From JAGQYP01 sp041392305 (GTDB taxonomy: Bacteria > Bacteroidota > Bacteroidia > Flavobacteriales_D > Crocinitomicaceae), in assembly GCA_041392305.1 (NCBI GenBank), contig JAWKMJ010000019.1:1-64000 (forward strand): a stretch of 64,000 bases of DNA. Reading direction: 5' to 3'. Positions 25,663 through 34,210 of this stretch are shown here, in pieces. The notes under the pieces are model-generated. The model searched no databases. It had not been told where the DNA came from and was given only the letters and a program-made list of their open reading frames with translations. The translations under genes and the position numbers were made by a program. Numbering within the stretch: the first letter of the stretch is position 1; every line of letters begins with the position of its first letter.

Positions 25663-26349
25663 TCATAAGATTCTGTCGTTAAATAACTTAAAAATTACGA
25701 CCAACGGCAAAATTTCGAGGGTGCAAAGATACAAAAAAATGTATAGAACAGAAAACCCATAACGTATTGCATATAAAAAAGAAAGAGCCGTTCTAAAAAT
25801 ACCGAGAAAAGTAAACAAGCTTATTGTTATGAGTGCCAAATAATATTGCGTTTGGGAATCAGAGAAAACAAGCCCCACAGCAAAAGGCAATAATAAAATA
25901 CCTTGCAACTGAAAGAATATTTTATAGTTGGTTAAATATTCAAAAAAACCTTGATTCGTTTCAACTAAAAAAGCGAAAAAACGAACTAAGAAGATTTTAA
26001 TCAAAAAAAAGAATAAAGGAGCCGTCAGGCAAACGAATAATATAATCCAGTTTATTTCTTTAGAAAAAGAAAATATATCGTAAATACAATATCCCAAAAC
26101 TCCGATGACGACGAAGTAATTAAATTGCAACAAATAAGAAGCAATACCATTAACATTGAATCCTTCCCTTAGATGCAAATGCATATGGGCATTATTCATG
26201 GCAATTCGAAAAATAGAAACAAAAGTTTTTGGTGATCGAAATCGAACCAAGGCAAGTAAGATCATAGTAAACACTAATGGCCAGAAAAGCACTTCCAAAT
26301 GATTAACAACTCTTGGTAAACCAACTATATTGATTACTACACTATCCAT
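25663..26349 (-). CDS. DUF4271-type membrane protein
   Basis: 228 residues with about six transmembrane helices. The N-terminal NHLEVLFWPLVFTMILLALVR and FRSPKTFVSIFRIAMNN are like DUF4271 proteins, which are commonly next to hemD in this phylum. Function is unknown. TATCTTTG on the minus strand (26357-26364) lies 7 bp before the ATG. The 3' end is 36 bp upstream of hemD. Confidence 0.7.
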   Translation of the reverse strand: MDSVVINIVGLPRVVNHLEVLFWPLVFTMILLALVRFRSPKTFVSIFRIAMNNAHMHLHLREGFNVNGIASYLLQFNYFVVIGVLGYCIYDIFSFSKEINWIILFVCLTAPLFFFLIKIFLVRFFAFLVETNQGFFEYLTNYKIFFQLQGILLLPFAVGLVFSDSQTQYYLALITISLFTFLGIFRTALSFLYAIRYGFSVLYIFLYLCTLEILPLVVIFKLFNDRIL

Positions 26350-26431
26350 TTAAGTTCAAAGATAAGAATTCTACGTGTTCCCACTGACTTATGTTTCTTT
26401 AACCGAAACTCCGATTTTTAACAAAAATAGC

Positions 26432-26439
26432 TAAATTTG
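26432..26439 (+). promoter_or_regulatory. Putative -7 element of gcdH
   Basis: TAAATTTG fits TAnnTTTG, 21 bp before the ATG at 26461. No TTTG at -33 is evident. Confidence 0.4.
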
Positions 26440-26460
26440 TTGCTTTAAAATTATTGAAGA

Positions 26461-27648
26461 ATGGCTACAGATCAATACGTACATCCTGATTATTACAATA
26501 TGGATGATTTGCTCACTGAAGAGCACAAGTTAATTAGAGAATCTGCCAGACAGTGGATTAAAAAAGAAGTTTCTCCAATTATTGAGGATTATTATGAAAG
26601 AGCAGAATTTCCGAATCAGGTAATTAAAGGTCTTGCTGAAATAGGTGCTTTTGGACCATACATCCCTGAAGAGTATGGAGGACCTGGGTTAGATCAGATT
26701 TCTTATGGATTGATCATGCAAGAATTGGAAAGATGTGACTCTGGATTGAGATCCACCGCATCTGTACAGTCATCTTTGGTAATGTATCCAATATGGAAAT
26801 ACGGTTCTGAAGAACAAAAGAAAAAATGGTTGCCAAAACTCGCTTCAGGTGAGGCTGTGGGATGTTTTGGATTGACAGAGCCGGATCATGGTTCAAACCC
26901 AGGTGGAATGATCACCAACTTCAAAGATATGGGCGACCACTACTTGCTGAATGGTGCAAAAATGTGGATATCCAACGCACCGATTTCTGAAGTAGCCGTT
27001 GTTTGGGCGAAAAATGAAGTAGGAAGAATTCATGGATTATTGGTTGAAAGAGGTATGGAAGGTTTTTCGGCTCCTGAAATGCACGGAAAACATTCGTTGA
27101 GAGCTTCAATCACTGGTGAGTTGCTGTTTGATAATGTGAAAGTACCGAAAGACAATATTCTTCCTGGTAAATCTGGATTGGGCGCGCCACTTGGATGTTT
27201 GGATTCTGCCCGTTTTGGAATTGCTTGGGGAGCTTTGGGAGCGGCCATGGATTGTTATGATTCTGCTTTAAGATATTCCAAAGAAAGAACCCAATTTGAT
27301 GTGCCAATCGCATCTTTTCAGTTGACTCAGAAAAAATTGGCTGAAATGATTACTGAAATCACTAAAGCACAATTATTGACATTAAGATTAGGTCAGTTGA
27401 GAAACGAAGGCAAAGCTACTTCAGCACAAATTTCCATGGCAAAGAGAAACAATGTGGAAATCGCCTTGAAAATTGCCAGAGAAGCAAGACAAATTCACGG
27501 AGCAATGGGAATCACGAATGAATATTCGATCATGAGACACATGGCCAATTTAGAGTCGGTTGTGACTTATGAAGGAACGCATGATATTCACTTGTTGATC
27601 ACAGGTATGGATATTACAGGAATTCCTGCCTTCAAAAGGGAACTTTAG
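26461..27648 (+). CDS. gcdH: Glutaryl-CoA dehydrogenase-like acyl-CoA dehydrogenase
   Basis: 395 residues. SGLRSTASVQSSLVM (near 94-108) holds the substrate-binding arginine typical of GCDH, and GCFGLTEPDHGSNPGG is the acyl-CoA dehydrogenase signature. QIHGAMGITNEYSIMRH is FAD-binding and YEGTHDIH provides Glu371 as the catalytic base in the GCDH-specific motif. It converts glutaryl-CoA to crotonyl-CoA in lysine and tryptophan degradation, with FAD as cofactor. It is followed by heptamer repeats and a terminator, so it is probably monocistronic. Confidence 0.92.
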   Translation: MATDQYVHPDYYNMDDLLTEEHKLIRESARQWIKKEVSPIIEDYYERAEFPNQVIKGLAEIGAFGPYIPEEYGGPGLDQISYGLIMQELERCDSGLRSTASVQSSLVMYPIWKYGSEEQKKKWLPKLASGEAVGCFGLTEPDHGSNPGGMITNFKDMGDHYLLNGAKMWISNAPISEVAVVWAKNEVGRIHGLLVERGMEGFSAPEMHGKHSLRASITGELLFDNVKVPKDNILPGKSGLGAPLGCLDSARFGIAWGALGAAMDCYDSALRYSKERTQFDVPIASFQLTQKKLAEMITEITKAQLLTLRLGQLRNEGKATSAQISMAKRNNVEIALKIAREARQIHGAMGITNEYSIMRHMANLESVVTYEGTHDIHLLITGMDITGIPAFKREL

Positions 27649-27651
27649 AAT

Positions 27652-27679
27652 TACGATTTACGATTTACGAAGTACGAAT
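27652..27679. repeat. Heptanucleotide tandem repeat (TACGATT/TACGAAG type)
   Basis: Four consecutive 7-bp units after gcdH: TACGATT, TACGATT, TACGAAG, TACGAAT. They lie between the gcdH stop and its terminator, so are transcribed. Part of a set of 7-bp arrays in this window; see the findings. Confidence 0.8.
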
Positions 27680-27685
27680 AAATTG

Positions 27686-27713
27686 AGCCTCGCATTTGCG
27701 GGGCTTTTCTTTT
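27686..27713 (+). terminator. Intrinsic terminator after gcdH
   Basis: AGCCTCGC (27686-27693) pairs with GCGGGGCT (27698-27705), including one T-G wobble, around an ATTT loop, then TTTTCTTTT. A strong Rho-independent terminator. Confidence 0.85.
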
Positions 27714-27737
27714 ATCCGATTACTCCACCACAAACTA

Positions 27738-27758
27738 ATGCTACATTCTACACTCTAA
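27738..27758. repeat. Degenerate heptamer array (ATGCTAC/ATTCTAC/ACTCTAA)
   Basis: Three adjacent 7-bp units in the gap between gcdH's terminator and recJ, sharing a CTA core. Short and degenerate, so weaker than the other arrays. Confidence 0.45.
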
Positions 27759-27805
27759 ATTATCCCCCTATCTGTCGATGTGCTCGCTATCGCTCGGTTC
27801 TACTT

Positions 27806-29527
27806 TCACTTAATGTCTTTTACATTCAATTGCGGATAGATTTTCCCATTCCATGGGTTTTCCTCCAAGGTGTAGACAATCTCAGCCGGACCATTTTGTA
27901 TTTTCTTTAAATAGTCCTCCCCCATAAAGAACCCAATACCTCCCATTCGATTGGCCATGTCTCCTTCTTGAAACAGGTCCAATTTCAGGTGGTTTTGGTC
28001 ATCCCCGACTAATCTCGACCCACAGTCCATGACATTTGTAGATCTAAAAATGGGTTTCATGTTGTTGGGTCCGAATGGCTCCATCCTGCCAATGATTCGC
28101 ATCAATTTGGTTCTTCCTTCTTTGTCCATGCCAGAGAGAAGGTCTCCAAAATTCAAATTCATTTCAATTTCAATTTCTGGCACCAATTGGTCTTCAGAAA
28201 TTGTAGCCTGCACCACTTCCTCAAATCTTTGTCGGAATGCGGAAAAATTCTCTTTTTTGACCGACAATCCGGCGGCTGCGTTGTGACCTCCCCATTTTTC
28301 AATCAAATCATCACATTGCAATAAAGCATCATAGACCGAATAATCGCTGACAGATCGAGCAGATCCTACAAAAACATCCTCTACTTGAGCAAATACTATT
28401 GTGGGGCGATAACGGTATCTCTCTATGATTTTCGAAGCTACTATACCAACAACCCCTTTATGCCATTGCTCATCCGCAACTACATTCGTGAATTTGTGAT
28501 CGTCTTCCTCTAATTTCAAAATGGCTTCGGCCGTGATATCTTTTTCAATCTCTCTTCTCTCTTGATTGTAGGCGTCTATTTGAACGGCCATTTCGTACGC
28601 GAATTGTTCATCTTCGGTCGTCAATAGTTCTACTGCTTCCTTCCCGGATGAAATTCTACCAGCCGCATTAATTCTTGGCGCTATTGTGAAAACAATATCC
28701 TCAATATTGAGCTTTTGATTTTCTTTGGAGCCCGTCCTCAATAACTGAAAAATTCCGGCTCTTCGGTATTCATTCAAGTGCCCTAATCCGAAATGGGCAA
28801 GTATTCTGTTCTCTCCAGTTATGGGTACAATATCTGCCGCTATTGAAATACAAAGTAGATCTAGAAACTGAAAAAGCAAAGATTCATCCATCAAATTGTG
28901 CTCGCAAAAAGCCTGCATGAATTTGAATCCAACACCACATCCAGAAAGATGTTTGTAAGGATATTCACAATCTTTCCTTTTTGGGTTCAATACGATCGCT
29001 TCGGGTATCTGATCTCCTGGGGTGTGATGGTCGCAAATAATAAAATCGATGCCTTTTTCTTTTGCATAAGCCACCTTATCAATTGCTCGAATTCCACAAT
29101 CCAAAGCAATAATCAAGGTAATTCCATTTTCTTTGGCAAAATCGATTCCTTGGAAAGAAATGCCATACCCCTCTAAATATCTATCGGGAATATAAAAATC
29201 CAAATGCTCATAAACTTGACTCAAGAATGAATAGACCAGAGCAACTGAAGTAGTTCCGTCTACATCATAATCCCCATAAATTAAAATCTTTTCTTCATTG
29301 TCAATGGCTTGATCTAATCGATGAACAGCCTCTTTCATGTCCTTCATTAATAAAGGATCATGTAGGTCTTCCAATTTTGGATTAAAGTAGTTTTTAGCTT
29401 CTTCAAAATTTTGTACCCCTCGATTCAGGAGTAGTCGCGCAATAATTTCATCCCCATTAAGATCTGTGGTGAGTTGAGAAAGCACCTGGGGATCGGGCTC
29501 CTCTTTGAATATCCATCTTTTATGCAT
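27806..29527 (-). CDS. recJ: Single-stranded-DNA-specific exonuclease RecJ
   Basis: 573 residues. The DHH phosphoesterase motifs are present: YGDYDVDGTTSVAL, LDCG, CDHHTPG and ISAG-like NAAGRISSGKEAVEL, followed by HNAAAGLSV (DHHA1 GGHxxAAG-like). The OB-type region follows (FRSTNVMDCG). It degrades 5'->3' single-stranded DNA in repair and recombination with Mg/Mn. Start at the ATG 29527-29525. Confidence 0.93.
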   Translation of the reverse strand: MHKRWIFKEEPDPQVLSQLTTDLNGDEIIARLLLNRGVQNFEEAKNYFNPKLEDLHDPLLMKDMKEAVHRLDQAIDNEEKILIYGDYDVDGTTSVALVYSFLSQVYEHLDFYIPDRYLEGYGISFQGIDFAKENGITLIIALDCGIRAIDKVAYAKEKGIDFIICDHHTPGDQIPEAIVLNPKRKDCEYPYKHLSGCGVGFKFMQAFCEHNLMDESLLFQFLDLLCISIAADIVPITGENRILAHFGLGHLNEYRRAGIFQLLRTGSKENQKLNIEDIVFTIAPRINAAGRISSGKEAVELLTTEDEQFAYEMAVQIDAYNQERREIEKDITAEAILKLEEDDHKFTNVVADEQWHKGVVGIVASKIIERYRYRPTIVFAQVEDVFVGSARSVSDYSVYDALLQCDDLIEKWGGHNAAAGLSVKKENFSAFRQRFEEVVQATISEDQLVPEIEIEMNLNFGDLLSGMDKEGRTKLMRIIGRMEPFGPNNMKPIFRSTNVMDCGSRLVGDDQNHLKLDLFQEGDMANRMGGIGFFMGEDYLKKIQNGPAEIVYTLEENPWNGKIYPQLNVKDIK

Positions 29528-29553
29528 AATTTAGGTTTAAATTGTTAGTGTCT

Positions 29554-30234
29554 ATGTCAAACCTAGTTAAAATTCTCATAATAGGAATCATTCTGCAGTC
29601 ATCCGTTCATTCAATTGCTCAGAAAGATACGACTGTGCTTTTTCTTCATTCACAACCAGAAAGTAAAAAAGAGATCAGTAAAATTACAAAAGAATGGTTC
29701 GGAAAGTATCGAGATACAGCAAACTTGGCTTGGCTGGAAATCAATATGCGAGGAATTTTTAAAATTACGGCGGTTATGATGCAAATGAAAAAACCTGATT
29801 TAGAAAAAAATCCAAAATACTCGGTTCGCAACAATTTTATTTTTGGTGTAAAAGAGAATGACTCCCTGCCCGTTGTTTTGGAAGAAGAGATTTATCATTT
29901 TGCATACCCCTATAAAAATGAAGTGTTTTCCTTTAATGGAGATTTCAGTCTAAAGAAAATGGATAGTCACACTTTTTTACTTTCTTCCAAAGACCAAACT
30001 GATTCTACTTTTCAGATTTCACAGTTTTATTTTAACGAGAAAACCATTGAATATTACAGTTTTGATCCATATACTTTCGATAGTAAAAATGATTCCTTAA
30101 GTAATCACTTTATCAATATAGATGAATCTACCCTAGTAAAAGCACTCAAAATTAAAGATGAAGAGTTTTTTGACTATCCGGGAGTTCAGAAATACTTTCA
30201 CCTAGAGAATGTTTTTATCCGAGAGGAAGAGTGA
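29554..30234 (+). CDS. Exported protein of unknown function
   Basis: 226 residues from the ATG at 29554; the frame is open to a TTG at 29542, but the ATG gives a better signal peptide (MSNLVKILIIGIILQSSVHSIAQ). The body is charged with predicted beta-strands and has the pattern EEEIYHFAYPYKNEVFSFNG. I do not recognise a family. It is divergent from recJ with a 26-bp gap. Confidence 0.65.
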   Translation: MSNLVKILIIGIILQSSVHSIAQKDTTVLFLHSQPESKKEISKITKEWFGKYRDTANLAWLEINMRGIFKITAVMMQMKKPDLEKNPKYSVRNNFIFGVKENDSLPVVLEEEIYHFAYPYKNEVFSFNGDFSLKKMDSHTFLLSSKDQTDSTFQISQFYFNEKTIEYYSFDPYTFDSKNDSLSNHFINIDESTLVKALKIKDEEFFDYPGVQKYFHLENVFIREEE

Positions 30235-30250
30235 TTGTATGATCGTACAA

Positions 30251-30271
30251 AGTGCTAGGTGCTAAGTTCTA
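30251..30271. repeat. Heptamer array (AGTGCTA/GGTGCTA/AGTTCTA)
   Basis: Three 7-bp units, followed downstream by further GATTCTA/GGTTCTC-like units (30298-30311), in the 112-bp gap between an exported-protein gene and pgk. Related in period to the arrays at 27652 and 62838. Confidence 0.65.
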
Positions 30272-30346
30272 AGCCCTGCACATATCTAAAACAGAAGGAT
30301 TCTAGGTTCTCAAATAAATTACACCTTTAAATCGTGCCTCGTATTT

Positions 30347-31540
30347 CTAATTATTGATTGCTGCAATTCCCGGCAACTCTTTCCCTTCAAGGTATTCCAA
30401 CATGGCTCCACCTCCAGTAGAGACGAAAGACACTTGATCCTTTAAGTTGTATTTATTGATGGCCGCCACAGAGTCTCCTCCTCCAACAGCTGAAAAAGCT
30501 CCTTGTTTTGTAGCTTTAGCAATAGCATTAGAAATAGCCTTCGTACCTTCTTGAAAACTATCCATTTCGAAAACACCCATTGGTCCGTTGAACAAGATCA
30601 ATTTTGAGTTCAGAATCACTTCCTCAAAAGTTTCAATAGAATTGGGTCCAATATCCAATCCCATCCAACCTGAATCTATACTGAAAATGTCAACAGTTTT
30701 CTTATTCGCGTTGTTGTCAAATTTGTCTGCAATTACAGCATCGGAAGGTAAAAATACCTTTACTCCTTTATCTTCTGATTTTTTAAGAATTTCATTGGCC
30801 GTGTTTAAGAAATCATCTTCCACCAAACTACTTCCAACTTGACCACCTTGAGCTTTAATGAAGGTAAATGCCATTCCTCCACCAATAATGATGTTGTCTA
30901 CCTTTTCAAGTAATTGCTCAATAATTGTAATTTTTGAAGAAACTTTTGCTCCTCCAACGATAGCTGTTAACGGCTTTTCAGTTGAATTCAATACTTTGTC
31001 TACCGACTCAATTTCTCTTTCAATTAAATACCCGAACATTTTATCATTTGGAAAAAACTGAGCGATAACTGCCGTGGAAGCATGTGCTCTATGTGCAGTT
31101 CCAAAGGCATCGTTGATATAGACATCACCATGCTTCGCCAATGATTTAGAAAACTCAATATTTCCTTCTTTTTCTTGAGGATAGAATCTCAAATTTTCCA
31201 GAAGAACAACTTCCCCAGCTTTCAAGTTTGAGGTCAATTCAAAAGCTTCTGGTGAAACACAATCATCTGCAAAAATGACTTTGGATCCCAATACTTCTTC
31301 AACCTTATAGACAATGTTCGATAGTGAATATTTCGCTTCAGGACCATTTCCTGGTCTACCTAAATGCGACATCAAAACGACACTACCTCCATCTTTCAGT
31401 ACTTTTTGAATTGTAGGCAAAGCAGCTCGAATTCGAGTATCATCTGTAACCTTGAGTGTGTCCTTATCCAAAGGCACATTAAAATCCACTCTGATCAATG
31501 CTCTTTTTCCTGAAAAATTGTAGTTGTCTATTGCAGCCAT
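30347..31540 (-). CDS. pgk: Phosphoglycerate kinase
   Basis: 397 residues from the ATG at 31540; the longer frame has an untypical leader (MFFLCLFLPKIYRR). The N-terminal RALIRVDFNVPLD, LSHLGRPG, LLENLRFY, GGAKVSSKI, GGGMAFTF, GPMGVFE and AVGGGDSVAA give the complete PGK motif set. It interconverts 1,3-bisphosphoglycerate and 3-phosphoglycerate with ADP/ATP in glycolysis. Its promoter is the best match in the window. Confidence 0.96.
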   Translation of the reverse strand: MAAIDNYNFSGKRALIRVDFNVPLDKDTLKVTDDTRIRAALPTIQKVLKDGGSVVLMSHLGRPGNGPEAKYSLSNIVYKVEEVLGSKVIFADDCVSPEAFELTSNLKAGEVVLLENLRFYPQEKEGNIEFSKSLAKHGDVYINDAFGTAHRAHASTAVIAQFFPNDKMFGYLIEREIESVDKVLNSTEKPLTAIVGGAKVSSKITIIEQLLEKVDNIIIGGGMAFTFIKAQGGQVGSSLVEDDFLNTANEILKKSEDKGVKVFLPSDAVIADKFDNNANKKTVDIFSIDSGWMGLDIGPNSIETFEEVILNSKLILFNGPMGVFEMDSFQEGTKAISNAIAKATKQGAFSAVGGGDSVAAINKYNLKDQVSFVSTGGGAMLEYLEGKELPGIAAINN

Positions 31541-31558
31541 CCTTCTATAAATTTTCGG

Positions 31559-31590
31559 CAAAAATAGGCAAAGAAAGAACAATGCACAAA
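31559..31590 (-). promoter_or_regulatory. Promoter of pgk (Bacteroidota consensus)
   Basis: On the minus strand, TTTG (31590-31587), 20-bp spacer, TATTTTTG (31566-31559). Both elements match and the spacing is normal, 18 bp before the pgk ATG. Confidence 0.6.
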
Positions 31591-31630
31591 GTTCAATTCA
31601 ATAAAATATTGGATTGTTTTACAAGAACTA

Positions 31631-32659
31631 TTAATTCAAGGAAATCGAATTTACCCAGGCTCTCATATTCAAATGTAACTTTCTTTGAGAAACACCCGGA
31701 GCATGTTGGTAGGCACAAACCGTAACCAGTTTCCCTGTTTTCTGGTTGTAAAAACTAGTTTGGTAAAATGCTCCTCCCATGTGAATTGCTGGATCTCCAT
31801 CCACTTTCCACATTCCAGACAAATCGACTTTGTATAATCCATTATCCTCGTGAACTTTATTTATGGGTGCAAAACCCTCCATATATTCAGTGGCCATATA
31901 CCCTTTTTTCTTTTCGTAAGGTACTTTTTTCATTAGGACAGAGTCCCTTTGAGCCAATAAGCTATCTGGGTCAAATTGAGACTCATTCAAATAATCTACT
32001 TGCCAAACCAATATTCCTTGCTGAATCCAAACTGTAAATCCTTCTTCCGTTTTTCTTGTTTCTTTGCGAGTCATCCAAATAAAATCTTTCTCATCCTCAT
32101 TCACAACGAAATCATTGGGTAAAACCATGTTGATTCCAAAACGGTTATCTAAAGACTTTTGGCTGGATTTGTGTCTTTTAGATTTCGTTCTTTTATTGAT
32201 ATAATCCAATTCATATTGTTGAAGAGGAGCCAAAACCTTTCGATCCCATCCCTCTAAAATAAAATCATCGAGAGTTTTTAGATTGTTCACCGTAACCGTA
32301 ATAATAATTTGATTGGTAACATATAAATTGTACTTAATGTCAACTTTAGGAGTTGCATAAGTATCTTCTGGTACGATCTTAATCACAACCAATTCCGTTT
32401 GTCTGTTGGTTGCGTTACTTTTCGATTCTTCCGGAACGTAATAGGTTTTGTGAACCTTTTCAACTGGGTAAGTTCCATAAATTTTCTTGTCCATTTTGGT
32501 CTTGAGATGTTTCCCTACATCTGTATCCAAAATGTTTGTATTCATTATTATTGTAACGGAACCCACTTCGCCAAAAGATTCCGGTTTCAATTGCTCATAG
32601 TCAAATTCACATCTAGTAAATGAGCCAATAATTGCAATCAAGGTTAACAGTCTTACCAT
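31631..32659 (-). CDS. DUF4837-type exported protein
   Basis: 342 residues. An N-terminal hydrophobic segment is followed by Cys17 in SFTRC; the Arg before the Cys is atypical for a lipobox. The body includes EVGSVTIIMNTNILDTDVG and ends in ARE/CAYQHAPGVSQRKLHL-like strands as in DUF4837. It is coupled (1-bp gap) to the LysM transglycosylase gene upstream, the usual neighbour in Bacteroidota. A cell-wall or envelope role is likely, not proven. Confidence 0.7.
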   Translation of the reverse strand: MVRLLTLIAIIGSFTRCEFDYEQLKPESFGEVGSVTIIMNTNILDTDVGKHLKTKMDKKIYGTYPVEKVHKTYYVPEESKSNATNRQTELVVIKIVPEDTYATPKVDIKYNLYVTNQIIITVTVNNLKTLDDFILEGWDRKVLAPLQQYELDYINKRTKSKRHKSSQKSLDNRFGINMVLPNDFVVNEDEKDFIWMTRKETRKTEEGFTVWIQQGILVWQVDYLNESQFDPDSLLAQRDSVLMKKVPYEKKKGYMATEYMEGFAPINKVHEDNGLYKVDLSGMWKVDGDPAIHMGGAFYQTSFYNQKTGKLVTVCAYQHAPGVSQRKLHLNMRAWVNSISLN

Positions 32660-32660
32660 T

Positions 32661-34208
32661 TTATTTCAATTTTATGCGATCACCCGGTTGCATTTTTTTC
32701 GGGTCGATATTCGGATTCAGCTTTTGTAAGACATCAAATGGTATGCCGTATTTTTGACTGACTGTCCATAGACTTTCTCCTGACTTTAACGTATGGTAAT
32801 CTGGTGTTCCTGCTTTTGGTTTATAATCACTGGGGGGTGGGGATGTTTTAACTGGAGCGGTCTTATTTTCTTCGGCCTTTGCGGGAGTCGTTTTCTTTAC
32901 AACAGTCGCTTTTTTTCCATAAATGATCAACTTCTGTCCAATATTAATCCTCGTAGATTTCAAATTATTCCAGTTCATTAAATTACTTACCGAAACACCA
33001 TATTTCTGTGCAATAACACCCAAATTCTCACCTGATCTAACATAATGATATTGTGTTTCTTCCGAACGAGCATTTACTTCTTCAGGGTGCGTCTCTACAT
33101 ATTGTTTAATCACAAGACTATCGAACTTGTAAATACTATCTTCCATCTCAATAAATTTTGGAATAAATTCCTTTGGAAGTACAATACACCATGATTCATC
33201 ATGTGAGTGAGGGACATAGTCCTTTTTAAATTGGGGATTTAAATGCTGTAAATCATCAATTTTAACATTTAAAAGTGTGTCCAACGTTTTAAATCTTAGA
33301 GCCGCTTTTAAACAAACGGTATCCACTTCATAATGATATACTCGCGCCTCTCTAGGTTTGATATTATGTTCTGCATGGTAGGTCATCATATAGGTCATCG
33401 CAATAAATCCAGGAACATATCCTTGTGTCTCTCTTGGAAGATACTCTCGTATTTCCCAATAAGTTGTCTTTCCACCAGATCTGCGAATTGCCTTATTTAC
33501 ATTTCCTGGTCCGGCATTGTAAGCTGCTAAAGCCATTGACCAATCATTGTACATATTGTAAAGAAATTTCAAGTATCTGCATGCTGCATCCGTAGCTTTG
33601 AGAGGATCCATTCGCTCATCGATATAGGAATTTTCTGTTAAACCGAATGCCTTTCCCGTTCTGTACATAAATTGCCATAGCCCAACCGCACCGGCTCTTG
33701 ATTTAATAGTAGGGCGAAGACCCGATTCAATAATCGAAAGGTATTTTAGTTCCAGGGGAAGATCATATTTATCTAGCATTTCCTCATACATAGGAAAATA
33801 CAATTTAGACCTTCCCAAGGCTAAAGCAGTAAAAGTTCTCCTTTTCCGGGCAAAATATTTAACTACACTGATTACCTCATCATTCCATCCTAATTGAAAG
33901 GGGGTTAAAGCATCAATATTCTGAATCCTCATTTTATATACAGAATCTGAAAATTCAGGTACATCTGATTCCTTGTAGCCTAAAGCTTTAATAATAGAAT
34001 CTGCAGATGATCTACCATAATATTCTTTATAAGATTGATAAATTGAGGAATCGATGATGGCAAGCATTTCCTTGTATTTTTCAATCCCTTCTGGCTCTTT
34101 TATAGAATCAGTTTTAAGAGAATCTAAGTTTGTTTTGAGAGAATCCTCTATGGCCGACCAAGAAATCAGGTTAAAAAATACAAATCCGATAAGAATTAAA
34201 TGCTTCAA
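32661..34208 (-). CDS. MltD-like lytic transglycosylase with two LysM domains
   Basis: 515 residues. A signal peptide (MKHLILIGFVFFNLISWS) leads to a GH23 domain (about 105-270) where ELKYLSIIESGLRP contains Glu161 as the catalytic acid and AVGLWQFM and AYNAGPGNV complete the site. Two LysM domains follow (about 375-418 YVRSGENLGVIAQKYGVS; about 465-510 LKSGESLWTVSQKYGIP). It cleaves peptidoglycan with 1,6-anhydro product. The start is TTG at 34208 in TAATTTTG, 2 bp after the gatA stop; no ATG is available. Confidence 0.9.
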   Translation of the reverse strand: MKHLILIGFVFFNLISWSAIEDSLKTNLDSLKTDSIKEPEGIEKYKEMLAIIDSSIYQSYKEYYGRSSADSIIKALGYKESDVPEFSDSVYKMRIQNIDALTPFQLGWNDEVISVVKYFARKRRTFTALALGRSKLYFPMYEEMLDKYDLPLELKYLSIIESGLRPTIKSRAGAVGLWQFMYRTGKAFGLTENSYIDERMDPLKATDAACRYLKFLYNMYNDWSMALAAYNAGPGNVNKAIRRSGGKTTYWEIREYLPRETQGYVPGFIAMTYMMTYHAEHNIKPREARVYHYEVDTVCLKAALRFKTLDTLLNVKIDDLQHLNPQFKKDYVPHSHDESWCIVLPKEFIPKFIEMEDSIYKFDSLVIKQYVETHPEEVNARSEETQYHYVRSGENLGVIAQKYGVSVSNLMNWNNLKSTRINIGQKLIIYGKKATVVKKTTPAKAEENKTAPVKTSPPPSDYKPKAGTPDYHTLKSGESLWTVSQKYGIPFDVLQKLNPNIDPKKMQPGDRIKLK

Positions 34209-34210
34209 AA

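Noticed and set aside
27683..27910. Open frame on the plus strand after gcdH
   Set aside because: It begins in the terminator hairpin and overlaps the recJ 3' end; no start signal and composition unlike a protein.
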